Assembly: GCF_036370855.1 (NCBI RefSeq)
Contig: NC_088102.1
Coordinates: 42,259,835 to 42,323,834, forward strand
Origin: Dromaius novaehollandiae
Lineage: Eukaryota > Chordata > Aves > Casuariiformes > Dromaiidae
DNA length: 64,000 nt
Reading direction: 5' to 3'
The notes below the pieces were generated by a model. The model saw only the letters and a program-made list of their open reading frames with translations, was not told where the DNA came from and did no database searches. Shown here piece by piece: positions 40,601 through 54,699 of this stretch; positions within the stretch are counted from its first letter, which is position 1; every line of letters starts with the position of its first letter. Made by a program: the position numbers and the translations under genes.

Positions 40601-43600
40601 GCCCTTGAGCAGCAGTGACAGAAAAGGTAAGTCCGTTGTACAGAGGTTTCTGATTTGTATATTTCAGTGTTTTTTGTGTTATTTTGTGATTTTTTTTTTC
40701 AATGGTAATGTAGGCTCTCTCGCTTGTATTTCCCCTGGAAGTGTCCAGCAACAGAACGAGCCTTTACGAATTGCTGAGGGGACGGGATCCCGCTGGAGTA
40801 GGTGGCTTCGCTCGCTCAACATCCCCCTTCCCTCTGACTTTTACTGAAGCCCAGGCCCTAATACTAAGGGGCCACAAAGGGACTTCTAATGAACTAAAAG
40901 GTACTTTGAAAATCCAAGGGAGCTGGAGAGGTTCAAGAGGGCCAGGGAATTGCTGGCTCTGCTGATCATCTTTTTGGCCTCTTCCTGTCTTTCAGATGTC
41001 CCAAGTTGAAGTTCATCTGAAATAATACCTAGAAGAATGAAGGACTATTCTTATACAATCTTTCATCTCAGTTCCCCTTCCCTTTTCTTTTTTTTTTCAA
41101 ATGTGAAATTGTTTAAAACAAAGCCCCACCCAAATGTAAATAGATGTACAAAAAGTTGTATGAAATTTTAATGGTCATTATTGAAATATGGCAAAAGCAT
41201 GATTTTTAGAAAATAAAAATCTTTTTCTTTCTGTAGTTCTGCTGTGTTCTTTTGAAAAATTTCCCCTGTGTTTATGGGGAGCAGCAGATCATACTAGTGG
41301 TTTTGCTTGGGCACTGTTGAGAAAACTTTCAGATTGGGCTGAAGCTTGATCCGTTTGGGGGTTAGTGTACTGTTCATATTTGCGACAAGAAATCACATGG
41401 CCTGAAGGAGTTCTTAAGGCAAAAGTTTTAAGTTAAGGAAGAGCATAGCCAAAGCATCTTTGAGGCTAATACAGTTTTCTTGTTTTTCAAAAATGTTTCT
41501 CTTTCAGTGTTGAGAGACAGTGACTCTTTCTGTGATTCTTTTCTGTTTTCATAAAACAATGGTGCTTGTAGGAGATGAGAAACAAGTGACCTTGGAATAA
41601 GCTGTCTCTGTGTCTGTTTTGGACCACAGAGATTTTATGCTGTCCTTGATGTTTCTCTCTGTGTAACTTGGAACAGGAACCAAGCTGTCAGAAAGCTCAG
41701 AAAAATAGCTTACGCTCTATGCAAGCCACATAGTGTGGCTGCTTCCCACTAAGAGGAAGCTGGATCTGACGTGAAAGAATTAAAATGTATACATTTTTAT
41801 CCAGAAATCTAGATTCCCTAGTACTCTGAAACAGAGCACATTTGCCTATTCTAAATATGAACTGTAATGTGAGAATCTGTGTAACTGTAACTTCCCCTAT
41901 ACAGTATTGACTGTTTCATTATAAGCCAGCCAAGATGCATACTGATCTAGCAAGGAAGAGAAGATGGTTCAATCTGTATCAGGTATTGTAGAGGCACAGG
42001 ATGGGAAGCGATCGTCTAGGTCACCGAGTCCACCACAATCTCAGACACCCATGCAACCTATGATTAGGATCCCCAGGAACTCTGTTCCTGGTTTCCACTG
42101 CTGCAGGCTGCAACATGCTCCCGAATTCTCATAGCAAGACTGAGACCTACAGTGCAAAAGGCTGGAAACCACAAACTGCAATAGGCATGAAGGAGAGGAC
42201 AGGAGTGTTAGTATATATAATGTGGGCTGTGTGATATCAGGATGTTTATTAGGGAAATTTCCAGCTAATCCAAAGAAGTGGATCTTATCCAGTGCTCCAG
42301 AGGTAGGCAAAATATTCAAAGGTCCCTGCCAATCTGAGCAGTAAGAGCTCCTCTGCACAGAGCTCAGCTTCATGTCTCTAGCCACAGCTGATTTCCAAAG
42401 CTTCAGAGAAAGGTGAATGCTTTCCCTCTTCTTAAAAGAAGTGTGCATGTCACCAGGGGGGAAAGAAAGAAATCTTTCTGGTCTGTGCTGTGACCAGCAG
42501 AAGCCTTGAGACACAGGATAATAAGGGTTTAGACCACAGTGCAGGATGTAGCCAACAGTTGGTCTTCCTTACGGCAGTAGCAGCAAGGCTGGTACCTGAA
42601 CAGCTCAGCCATCAGTCTTTAAAGCCTGTATCATCCCTGCTCTTTCCAGGAGCTTACCAACCTCCTCTTGTGCAATGCTGCAAGTTCTGTAGTGTTCTTC
42701 TACCCTCTTTGAAGGTCATGCCTTCGACCTTCTCATTATCCATCTAACTATACTTTGCCGTTACCAGTAACTCAAATAATACTGCACTCTCCGGGATATT
42801 TACCTCCATAAAGAGACATCTTTTCCTGTCTCTCCACCTCAGTGTCACCAAGCTAGGAAAGCTGAGATCTTTTAATATCCACCCATGCTGTTTATCTCCT
42901 GCCCTTAATTTTTTTAATGAGGTGTTTGAGAGCTTTGACACCATGTGACATTTAATGCTACAACTTTTTGGCTATAAAAAATAAATGCAGAATTTGGGGT
43001 CTGGAAGAAATCTTGAATGATAACTAAATCCAGTTCCCTGCATGGAGGTAGGAATACTGAATACATTTTGCCCATTCCTGATAGATGTTCTTTAAACTCA
43101 TTTTTAATAAACTTTCAAAAAGAGAAGATCCTACAAAATTCTTAGGTAACTGCTTCCAGTACTTAACAGTTTCTGTCACTGGGAAGTTTTTCCTGAGTAT
43201 TCTTTGAAGCAATTAGCCAGTTAATTTTCTTATCTTAAAGGAGAACGTTGACTTGGAAATTAAACTTCAGACTGTTTATGAAGTTTGGAATTTTGGGAGG
43301 ATTCTTTGTCATGGAAAATTTTGCAAAGTTATTTTCCTGTGAGTTTATACTGAAATCTGATAGTGTGGGGTAAATCTTCCCATGAAATGGGAAATAGAAA
43401 ATACTTAAAACAATCAAGGTAGATGTAATAGTCTCCAGCTCTCCTCAGACTCAGTATGTTTCATTTTAAAAATCATTACAAGATATATTAAAGCAGGTCT
43501 GAAATACCATAGCAGAAAAAAGCCCAGCTTCATATTCTTTCATGAGAGAAGTGTGGAAAAACAGGCCACCAGGACCATCCACTAGAATTTTGCCTCCTAA

Positions 43601-46517
43601 CAACCTTAGAGCATGTGTGAATGAGAACAAATATAAAAATTGAAAACATCAAAGTTGATGGGGAAAAATGTGTAGTGTGTTAACTCATAGACTTACATAT
43701 TTATCTGAGCTATTCCAACCATGACATTTTATTTTCCATTTTATTTTTCAGTCTGGACTATCCTGACGCCATCGTTACTAACGGAGTACTAGTGGTAATG
43801 TTCATTTGTTATGATGTTTCCTATGAAATGTGCATATTTTTAACTGGAAAATTTGAGTTGTGTCCCAAAGCCAGTACTGTCAGCCACACTGTTCTACTGA
43901 GAAGAAGAGTCTGTAATTGGCATTAAGGATCATCAGTTTCCTACTGCTCCAGGGGAATGCCACTTTCTGCCAAAGGCTGGCAACAATACAGCTGTCAGCT
44001 GTCACTTTCTGCTATAAGTTTGAATTTCGTATCAATTATTCCTACATTATGCCCAGAACTAGCAGAAGCTAATGAAGAAAGTGATAAAATGCTCATAAAA
44101 AGTCCCATATCTCAAGACACCTGTTATTTTGAATAGGTCTCATCCTCATCATTTCTTTGTCTCTCACTTCCAAGTTGAAGCAGCTTGTGAGCTGTTCCTC
44201 TTTACTTTCCAGCCTGGAAAAAATACTGTGTCAGTTTTATCATCATGTCATTTAAAGAGATGATAATAGATAATAATGTTACTCATTGATGAACTGGAGG
44301 GGTTGGTTGAGAACAGAACGAATCACTCGGTGACATTCACACAATTATTTTCTGTGATTTACCCTCTCTCTTACAGGCACGTGAAGTTTCCTGTTTGGAG
44401 GTTCGAGTGGATACAGGGAAGCTGAAGCAGCAAGCCACAAGTGAGGTTATTGCTTCATTAACCTATTGTTTTTGTGTTGTGATTCAGTCATTATAACAGA
44501 TGTCAAAAAATTAGTAATCTGTTGTGCATGTTGCCCTAGCTGTGTCCCATGATACTTAGTTTCACTGTGGCCCACCTTGCAGAAAGATTGTATCAGTCAA
44601 AAGTCAAATTATTTAAGTATTTGGTTCCCAGGCAAATCTTAAGTTTATGCAAAAATAATGCTATATATACTAGAATTAAAAATTTGGAATAAATTATATT
44701 AGTTATCATTGTGTTTTGCTTGCTCAAAATGGAAACTAATTAATTTGGATCTTCTTTTAAAATTATCTTATAATTACATTCCCATATAGAAATCTTCCCT
44801 GTATGCTTAATTTAGGATTGAGTATGTACAAGGTTTCTGTACATTGGATTCTGCAAGAGATTTTTTTTATTGAGTTGCTTGAGCAAAAATAATAAACTCT
44901 TGAGCTTAAATGCAAATGTCTGCATAAACTACAGATCACTGCCAAATCAGGCTTTTGTTTGTTAATTTAAGTCCTAGTAAATATAATGAGACTTTTCAAC
45001 AGCCTTTTAAGTTCATTTGAATGAGCAGTACCTTGTATAAAGCTGCTTATGGGGTGAATCTTGAGAAATCATGGCTGTTTCTAGATAATTTATGAATGGA
45101 AAATTAACCATTTTGAAGCAAATGCTAACGATGGCTGAATCACATTATGGGAAGCTTTGGTCTGAAATATAACTTGGTGGGAAAGATGAGCGACCTAAAA
45201 TTATACACTTGTTACCCTTAATCTTGCAAAAGAACAGCATCGGATCTCTCTGTGGATATAAAGGCTTTTCTGTGCAAGAAACACAGCCTTTGCGTTGATC
45301 AGTTGTTTCAGTTTTGGTGATACGATGATTATTGAGCAGTAGCGACAGAAGGCACACATCAGTCTGCTTGACTTTCACTTTGAAACATTTGGCTGTTATA
45401 GCAAATATGACATACAATAAAATGTGCAAGATTATATCAGAACAGCCTTGCATCAAATAAATCAATCTGCTGTTCCATTTGAATAATCCAAAACTCCTTT
45501 AAACTGACACTTCTTTAAATCTAAATCTTGGTTTTATTTATTCGTGTAAAGCATACCAAATACTATTCTGCAGTATTTCAAAAATATGTAATTTCTACAT
45601 ATTAGTATTTTATACAGACCCACCAAGATGTTTTATACTAGATTTTAATCTGCTTTAGACACTCAAAGTCTATTTAATCACCATGGTGTAAGGAAAACTA
45701 GACAAAAAGTGTGTAGAGTAGAGGTAGGTTTTATTTACTAGTTGTATGTGTTTGCTTGGAAGAGTTAAAATTCTCTTTTTTCTTATCTCTATATTTAGAC
45801 CAGGAACTTATATTTATAGTGAAAGGATCCCATGAAGGAAGCCAGAAGATTTTGCTGGACTCCAGCCCCAGCCTTAGGATCATTGCATTTCACTGTGTCA
45901 TAAATGACCAGACAAGACTGGATATCATACTGCCAGAAGAGATATGTACCTCTTTTGTACGTTATCATTAACTTTAATGAAATTAGCAGAAGAAATTAAT
46001 TTAAACAATGAACTGAACTAATCCTCTGTATGGGAGAAGTTCTAGAGATGACAAATCTTTCACTTTCATTTATATCCCTACCACTTTCCGTTTTGTTTCA
46101 GCTGACAGAAAAAAATGAAACAGTGAAAAATGGAGTCCTTTCTTTGCCTCTGAATTTGGTCCCTTTGCAGAAGAAAATACCAGTAGATGAGGTGAGTGCT
46201 GTGAACCCTTTGAAACAGTTTTCCAACAGTTATCATGATTATTTTTATCCTACTAGAAATAAAGCTATTGAATGAACAAAATCACTGTGTAAAATTGTAG
46301 AAACATTCATTTAAAATGTTTTTTTAAAAAATAAAAGGCTGCTGTATTTGATTGTAAGGAAGCAGATGTTAACAGTCATTATAATAATCTGAAAATCACT
46401 GCAAACCTGCATTCCAAAATTAGTTTTAAGTGATTTCAAGGAATAAAGACGACTGACATAAGTACATGCATGCCAAAATTTCTTCTTAAATATTGAGGTA
46501 ATTCTACAGTGGCTAGT

Positions 46518-46560
<43 letters not shown>

Positions 46561-49500
46561 AACCAGAATGCAAGCTAAAGTTCGTATCTTGTCGTGTATG
46601 TCTATTGTGCGTGTATGTCTATTGTGCGTGTATGTCTATTGTGCGTGTATGTCTATTGTGCGTGTATGTCTATTGTGCGTGTATGTCTATTGTGCGTGTA
46701 TGTCTATTGTGCGTGTATGTCTATATATATATATGGATTAAAATCATATGTAACTTTTTCTCTGGAATGAAGTAATTCATCTGGTTCTTGGTGTTCCTCC
46801 TAAGTGTGCCTGCTGCAAGTTAGCACAATATGCAGGCTCCTTGCCCTCTAACTGCCCCAAGCAGACAGGCTCTTTAGATGAGGGAGAATTTGATTGCAGA
46901 ACAGGCAATGAGACTTTGGTTCATCAAATCAAAATAATGTCCTTAGACTTTTGAATTATCATTTGAGAACCTCCTCTCACAGAATGAGCCTTGCCTGAGT
47001 TTGAAGGAATGTTTAAAAATCTGGTGGTATTTAACTTTATTTTCTTGATTTCTAGGATCAATCCTTTGACTTGTGTTTGACAGCAAGAAAATGGTAAGAT
47101 AGCCTCCTCTTGTCCTAGTGTTCAGGATTGTTGTAAACTAGTTATCTAGTCTTTTTCTGTAGTCAGTGGAGAGAGAAAAACACTCCAAGAGGATGTTTTA
47201 TCCTCTGCTCAGATAGGTGCCTAAGGTAAGTCCAAGTTCAAGTGTAGGTGAAGTTCAGAGCATAGGAAAAAGGGCTACTTGCTCAATCTCAGCCCAGTAA
47301 CAAACTATAACACATTAACAAACAAAGTTATATTAAAATGTAAATCCAACAGAATACAGATATATATACAGAGAGAGTGAGTGAGCAAGAAAAAGTATTC
47401 TTTTGGACTTTTAAGCATCATTTTTTTTCATCTGACACTAAGAAAAAGTTGTTCACTTTTAGAAGATCAAACAAATGACCTTATTCTGTTTTCAAAATTG
47501 AACTAGGATGCACCAAATTTGCTGGAGAAACACAAGTTACTAGCATGAACCCATGAAACATTTGTGTTTGTGAGCTGTTGATGAAAACAATATTCAGAAT
47601 AAAGTTTACAACCACCAGAGGGTGATGTGATCCAGAAGACTTGGACAATTTTGAGAATGCATTTCTCAGTAACAAGTACCTTTTTCCTGCAAAATCTCTG
47701 GCTTGTGTTCACATTTCTCAAGGGATAAAACTCAGCATGGCTTCCAGTGTGGAATAAATGGTGGCTTTTCTTATATATTTGTAGGATGAAGCATGTAAAT
47801 GCTTATCTAGAAAACTGTTCAGCGCACAGGTAAAAGGCATCAGAAATCAGTGAAGTTCTGAGGGTGCGTAAGGACTTCTTCATACCTGATACCCAGATGG
47901 ATCAGGGCTGTGCATTAAAAGTTCTTCCCAGAAGAATACATCCTTGGGGGTATTCAGAAGCTGACGGGACACGGCACTAAGCAGCTTGCTCTAGCAGACC
48001 CTGCTCAGAGCAGGGAGGTTGGACAAGGCAATCTCCAGACGTGCCTTCCAACCTTGACCCTTCTGTGATTCTGTGTGTTTGTTCCTGCTTACATGTTGGC
48101 ACACCACTATGATACTTACTATGTTTGGGGCTGTAATGTAATCAAAACAAGCATCAGAAGCCAATGCGGACAGTATACTGCACAGTAAAGACTACTCACT
48201 GCACATGTCACTGCCCCGTAGTGCTATTCACCTATTTGCTTATGTTAGCAGAATTTCACCAAAGTCTGACCAGGGGTTTTGCTGTGGAGCTTGTCCTTTG
48301 GTTCGAGCTTGATCACACAGCTGATTAGGAACTCCATTTTTTAAAAATGTTAGTGAACTGCGAATGTGGATTTTAAAACCTGGTGGCATCACTTGAATTT
48401 TCCGGGATGTCCTGATGAAAAAATGGAATGGATATTGGAAAAATACCCTTGAAATTACCCCTTTATTGATCTTTCTCTGGTGTATGTGTCTTGTCTTTGT
48501 GCCTATATTCACAAGAAATCTAATAGACCTTGGAAACTTCTCTATCTTCACTACTGCTCCTTGCTGGTAATAGAAATACTATTTTTTCTTCTGTTCCTTA
48601 ATCTGTGTGCAGGATTGGAAATAGCTTGCTTTGCAGATTATTTGTGGAGTTAACTGACTAACTATCCTATGTACCCTGAAATAAACTGTAAATAGCTTGT
48701 GCATTTATTTGTCCTGTGGTCTGTTCCAGCTCAGGAGACCTAGATGTGCGCTTGGGGTATAGCCTGTGCAGGGAAGAGCAGGACTTCCTGCGAAAAAGGA
48801 AGAAATACGTTGCTGCTGCTCTGAAAAAGGTTCTTCACCTGGAGGAAGATCTGAAAGACCATGAGGCAAGCCATAGAGCCCCTTGTAACAACTCCTCTCC
48901 AGTGGGCCCAGTAATTCCTCAGTAGTGCCCCGATTTAGCCAATTTCTGTTTGTTCCTGAAATTGCTCATGGGAGTCTCAGGAGGAAAGTTTATAGTGGAC
49001 TCACATGGAATAACAGGGATACGCTGCTTGGGAAGTAGTGTGTCCTACCTCGTCAATAGAGGCAAGGAGGCAGTCGTGTCCTTTGTAAGGGGACTCCGAA
49101 TTGAGGTAGTTAAGTTTGCACACAAACGCCTGAATAAAAGCACTCTGGGTGGTTTCTGAAGTGGAAAGGTGTTCTGTTGGGAAAACTGTCTACTAGAATA
49201 AAACTGTTGAGTGAATCTTATAGAATCATTGAGACGTATAGATAAAATAGCTGATTAAAAGTGTAGCTTTAACACCTTTTACTCCTGCCTGTATATTTCA
49301 GTCATAAGTTTTGTGACTGCTTATGACTAGTTGGATTTTGAAGACCACAAAAGTAAGAACATACCCACAGTAAGAATCCTCTTTAACAGGCTACCGAAAG
49401 GAATAGTGCTGTGGATTGTGCTTAAAAGTACATATTAAAAATTCATAGTTTGGATTTCAGAGCAGAGAATCATATATGAAATTTAGTTTTTCAAGAAAGC

Positions 49501-49648
49501 TGGAAGGAACACTTTTATATAGTTGTCTAAGGGTTTCCTGACACGTAGAAAAAATGGTTGTGTATTAAGACCAAAACCGCTTTTTAAAAAGTTTACTTAT
49601 CCTGGTTCTCCTATTCAGTTTTTAATTTCAAAACTGTAAAAAAAAAAA

Positions 49649-49680
<32 letters not shown>

Positions 49681-52600
49681 AAAAAAAGCTTTTCTCCCAT
49701 TTTAGTTTTCTGTTTAAATGTATAATTAGAATTGGAACTCGTACTGGAAAAGGTTAGAAAAGGTAAAACCAAAATATAACTTTTTGAAATTATTTGAGAG
49801 GTATTTTAATTAAGATTATTGGACTTTTCCTCCCTTATTATTTTATAAAATGTACTAGACTTTAAATTCTTATCAAATTTGCAGTAGGAAGACTTTTTAA
49901 AAAAAATTTTCATAATACGGGAAAAATATTTTCTTCACAGGTCTATTCATTGACTTTATGAATAGCAGGTCACTTGATGAAATTAGAAGTCAATACCTAA
50001 AAGGTACAAATAGATATACCTTTCCATGCAGCATATACACATCCATGCTACTCAAGATGTTAAGGAAGCAAATGATGTACTAGATTAGGAAAAGATTAAG
50101 ATAAGAGTAGTCTCTTACACTTGAAACTTGGTGGGGGTGGGGAGGAGCCTTATCAATGAGTGTGCTTCAGGACATAAAGCAATTACTGTCCTGAGGCCAG
50201 GAAGGCTAAGGTATTGTGCACTTTGGCTGATTATAGGGTGTTATGCATTCTTCTGAAACATTAATCATCGGCAGAGCCAGAATCATGGATTTCCTAATCT
50301 ACTCTGGCATCATAAATCCTGTATTTTTTATGATGGCTTCTAATAATACACTTTGAGAAGAATTCCAGGGTGATGAGGTTGATTTCCAATTATATATTAA
50401 GTAAATAGTCCCCCTTCCCCTGCTCCTTCATGTGGATAAAACATAAGCCCTCACTGTCCCCTCAATCAGGTGGTAGTAATAGAAGCCTTCTGCAACAAAC
50501 ACATCTTTTTTCCACAAAGCCATGTCATTGCTTATTGTTTCTATGTATCCTTTTCTATATAACCATTTACATGATTTCTGTAATAAAAAAGATTACTTGT
50601 CTCTAATATATGCATGGCTTTCATTAGCTTTTTGTCTTACTGTGTTGAAAAGGTGCCGGTGGTGGCAATCACGACGACTGGAGGCGGGACAAGATCATTA
50701 ACAGCAATGTATGGCAGCCTATTGGGTCTCCAAAAACTGAATCTATTAGACTGCATTTCCTACATCAGTGGTTTATCGGGAACCACGTGGTGAGAATGAT
50801 CTGGACAAGCTTTACATTCGTTCTCTTTGCTTGATAGTGTTGATTATTTGTACAGCACCATCAGTTTCTATGGCACTTCCTAAATAGAAGCATTTTGATT
50901 TTCCCCATGATCTTTTCTGTGTCCATCTAGAGCTAAGAAACAAAACATGTCAAGTAAGAGATTGATCACCACATTCATCAACTGCTTTTGTCATCACATT
51001 AACACAGCCTGTGCCTGAAATTTTCATGTAAATGCTGTATTACCTTTTCATATTTTATCAATTATACCTTAGACTGAATGCAATGAATTTGTCTTTAGAC
51101 TGGAAATTGAAGAAAGATGGGAGGAAGAATTTGTGCCTGCCATTTTCTGGTGATTCTCACTTTCATTTTGGATGTAGTAGAGTGCATCTTCTGGTAAAAG
51201 ACACATTTGGGACTAGTGGAATTAATTCTGTTGCAGACAGTCCAAACAATGATGCTGTGTTTGTAGGCCTTAGCCAGACTATGGCTGTTGTTGCTCATCT
51301 TAAACTGCTCTTTTCTCTGTGCGGGCATACGTCAGATGCTGTCATATGTGAAATATCCTGTAAGTATTTAATCCTGTAGATTCTAGCTAGTTCTGCTCCT
51401 CCATAGTGTAGGAGATGTGTTGGCACACCTTTAGCGCACTATAGCTAAGCTTTTACAACAAAACCAATACGAACATAGGTCACCAAAACTACTCATCTAC
51501 ACCTGGTTGAAAGCAAAGACAGTTTTTTGCACTGAATTACGTGCCAGTCCAAACCTTAATCTCAGGTTTATCTAAGTTATTTGCCAAAGTTCTTTCAACT
51601 TCTCTGCATGTTTGTGGAGATCTGAATATACTCCTCTGTGTTATGATTTCAAGTAGACAAAAAAGAATAATCAAACCAGGACATGCCAAAGACCCAAGCA
51701 CCCTCTAGTTGTCTCTGTCTCTGCCAGTAGCCAATAATAGATGCCTGGGAAAAAATACAAAACTAGAGCAAGCTTGTGGTGACTGTTCCCTAGAATGCAC
51801 CCCAGCTTCCAAGAGATGGGCTTGGCGATGACTTGTGGTGTTTTTGTATTTAATAGCTTTCTATCTCACATCTTCATCTCATACCAATTTGTTACTTCTT
51901 TTTTGTTTGTTTGTTTTTGGAGCCCACATAAACTTTCATCATCAAAAGCAGAAAACCTTGGGAGGTTTTGTTTGCTCTTGAAATGAGAAGATTTCCAGTG
52001 TGTTTAATTTCTGGTTATGATCCCCATATGAACTGCAAAAAGCAAACAGGCTGCACAAAGTTCTGTGAGGCCAGACCACAAGGTTAGTCCTCTTTCATTT
52101 TCTTCTTCTAATGTTTCTTCAGGACAATGGCAAACTTATATGAAGATGCTGACTGGTCACAAAAATATCTTCAGGAGGCAATCAAGGAAGCTCGCAAGCA
52201 AGTAACCAAATCGAAGATTCACTGTTTTTCTATGGATTGTCTGAAGTACTATTATAATGACCTGAGGGAGAGGTCTAAAGAAGGACATAATGTATCTTTC
52301 ATAGACTTGTGGGGGCTTGTCATTGAGTCCATGCTACATGATAAGGTATTAAATATTACTCCTTATCCCCAGAAAAGTGATGAACTTCTGTAACTATAAA
52401 GGAGAGGAAAAACCCTGGGATGACACTCAGGACTACCAATGCGAATAATTATTTTAGTGGTCAATTAAATGCTGTATATTCAGATCCATTACTAAAACAC
52501 TACTCTTGCTTCAAAATGACCTTGAAATGAAGGAGCCATGGCATTCCGGCTTCTTAAAAAAAAAAAAAAATCCTGAGAAAAAAATTATTTTGAAATGTAA

Positions 52601-53466
52601 ACAAATCACTTCAGACATTAGATAATCTGAAACATATTCTGACTAGAAGATGTGCTTAAAAATCTTAATTTATTTCACTAGCATAATTGAAGTATGCATT
52701 TATACAGTGCCTTAGTTATAGGTTTTGCATATGGAGATGGGTCAAGTAGCAGGAAAGACCATTCTCTGAGTATGTTACCAAGGTTTAAGAAAGATTTTTA
52801 GAAATAGTGGTACTTAAGTAGCATCCTTCTGGCTTATGTTTATACAAGGATGCTTTAAATTGTCATGTGTAATACAATATATTCTTGTGTCTGCATATAC
52901 TTGGAACATATATTAAAATATGATAAACTCTGTTCCTTGAGCTCCAGCCAAGTAAAGTACCTTACCTTTCATTCAGCCACATACTTCTTTCTGGGTACTG
53001 TTTTTTCCTCAATGAATCTGCAGTCAACCTCTCTGCATATCTCAAAATCTGAGACCCCTTATAGGGCGGCTGATGCTTTTGGGACGCTTCACAAGCCTGG
53101 AAAAAGCCCATGTCAGATATTTCTGACTGATGTTCATAATTCACATTATATTATTTCAAGTACGAGGTGTTTTTCACCTCACTCCATTAACCTTTTTTCT
53201 TCAAAACCAGAAAGATGAACATAGACTCTCAGATCAACGGCAGGCAGTGGATAAAGGTCAGAACCCATTGCCCATCTATGTGGCCATCAACCTCAAGTCC
53301 AACTATAGTGCCCAGGCATTTAAAGGTAATGGTTATGACTGAGATTTCTTCCTAGCTTTATGATCTAAGAAGTCTGAGCTAAGACTTAATGCAAGCAACC
53401 AGCTTCAAAAATACTTTCATTTTAATCACAGAAAAGCCTTTTTAAATTTCAAATAATCATGACTAA

Positions 53467-53505
<39 letters not shown>

Positions 53506-54668
53506 AAAGCAAACATCTTTAGTCTTTGGAGGCTGAGTTCTCAATACTGCCAGAAGCAAAAGTGTATTTATACCACAGGAGATGCTAAGCTTAAAATGTA
53601 TCCTTGTCACAAAAGTATTAGAAACCTTTTAACAAAACCAGTTCTCATGATGATTCCACATGGTCCTATTTTGAACAATCACTTTGAATTTTTGGGTCTA
53701 GTGGCAGGAAAATCACCATCTTCCCTAGAGTTAGTTTTTGCAGTATTTGTTTAATATAAACAGTCAAGAGTAAATGATACCAGGCAAGTGTTAAGTGCTC
53801 TGTCACTGTTGCCCTACAGGGTACAAGTCATGCCTGAACAATATATGCTTTTGGGTAAGACTAACTGCAGGGAGCACTTGGTTTCATTCAGACCAAGGTT
53901 ATTCTGCTAGAGATTGCTGTATCACTAGACTTCGCAGGCTGGGACCGCCCTCCATTGGTGTAAATGAAAAATCTTTCAACTCATTAGTACTGCAGACAAT
54001 ATTAATACAGCTATAGCTGGTTGCCAGTGTATTATGAGCTAGACAGTGTACTTCTTGAGATTTGTTCCTGTTCTCTAGTACTATTCTTTGTAGCAATAGT
54101 TAAAACATTATCGTCTTTGATATTCTTGCTGCTATCACTGTAGAGTGGCTGGAGTTCACTCCTTATGAAGTTGGTCTCTTGAAATACGGAGCATCTATTT
54201 GTGCAGAACATTTTGGAAGCGAATTCTTTATGGGAAGGCTGGTGAGGAGGCTCCCAGAGACTCGGATCTGCTACCTGCAAGGTGACTATTATCTAGAGGA
54301 ATGTCAGCCTACCGAGGAAGCAGCTGGCACTAGTGAGCAAACGATCTGTGATGGACAGCATTGGGAAGACAGGGGCAAACAGATTGAGCAGGTGTGAGTT
54401 TGCATTAGTGAGGACACATGTAGGAACTATGCTCACAGAGATATCTATCCAGACCAAAAGGAAGTATCCAAGGGGAAGGATTGAAGGTATGTATTAATTA
54501 AAATTCTTTCAAGGCTACTCCATCATTATTTCTATACACTCTTTCACATTACAGGCATGTGGAGTAATATATTTTCCATAGATGTGATGTATGTGTGGAA
54601 TTTGGCTGTTGGTTCAGAGGACTTCTGGAATAAATGGACCAGAGACAGAGTAAAAGATATTGGTAAGA

Positions 54669-54699
<31 letters not shown>

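Larger units (their letters stand above)
37288..43751 (+). other. Largest intron of the intact copy (6.5 kb)
   Basis: The intron contains a possible nested transcript end (40571-41240) and CR1-like fragments near 42000 and 42985-43225. The section at about 37560-40000 has several short open frames on both strands but no motif I can name. Its unusual length relative to the other introns suggests inserted repeat DNA of a family I cannot identify. Confidence 0.5.

Noticed and set aside
42041-42514. 157-codon minus-strand open frame
   Set aside because: It lies wholly within an intron beside CR1-like sequence. It shows no domain, signal peptide or splice structure.
46594-46734. Regular repeats considered as a CRISPR array
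   Set aside because: The 17-bp units are directly abutting, without spacers, in a vertebrate intron. It is a minisatellite.
51032-51379. 115-codon open frame between exons 13 and 14 of the intact gene
   Set aside because: Intronic, with no family motif. The verified reading frame jumps directly from 50789 to 52123 with correct phase.
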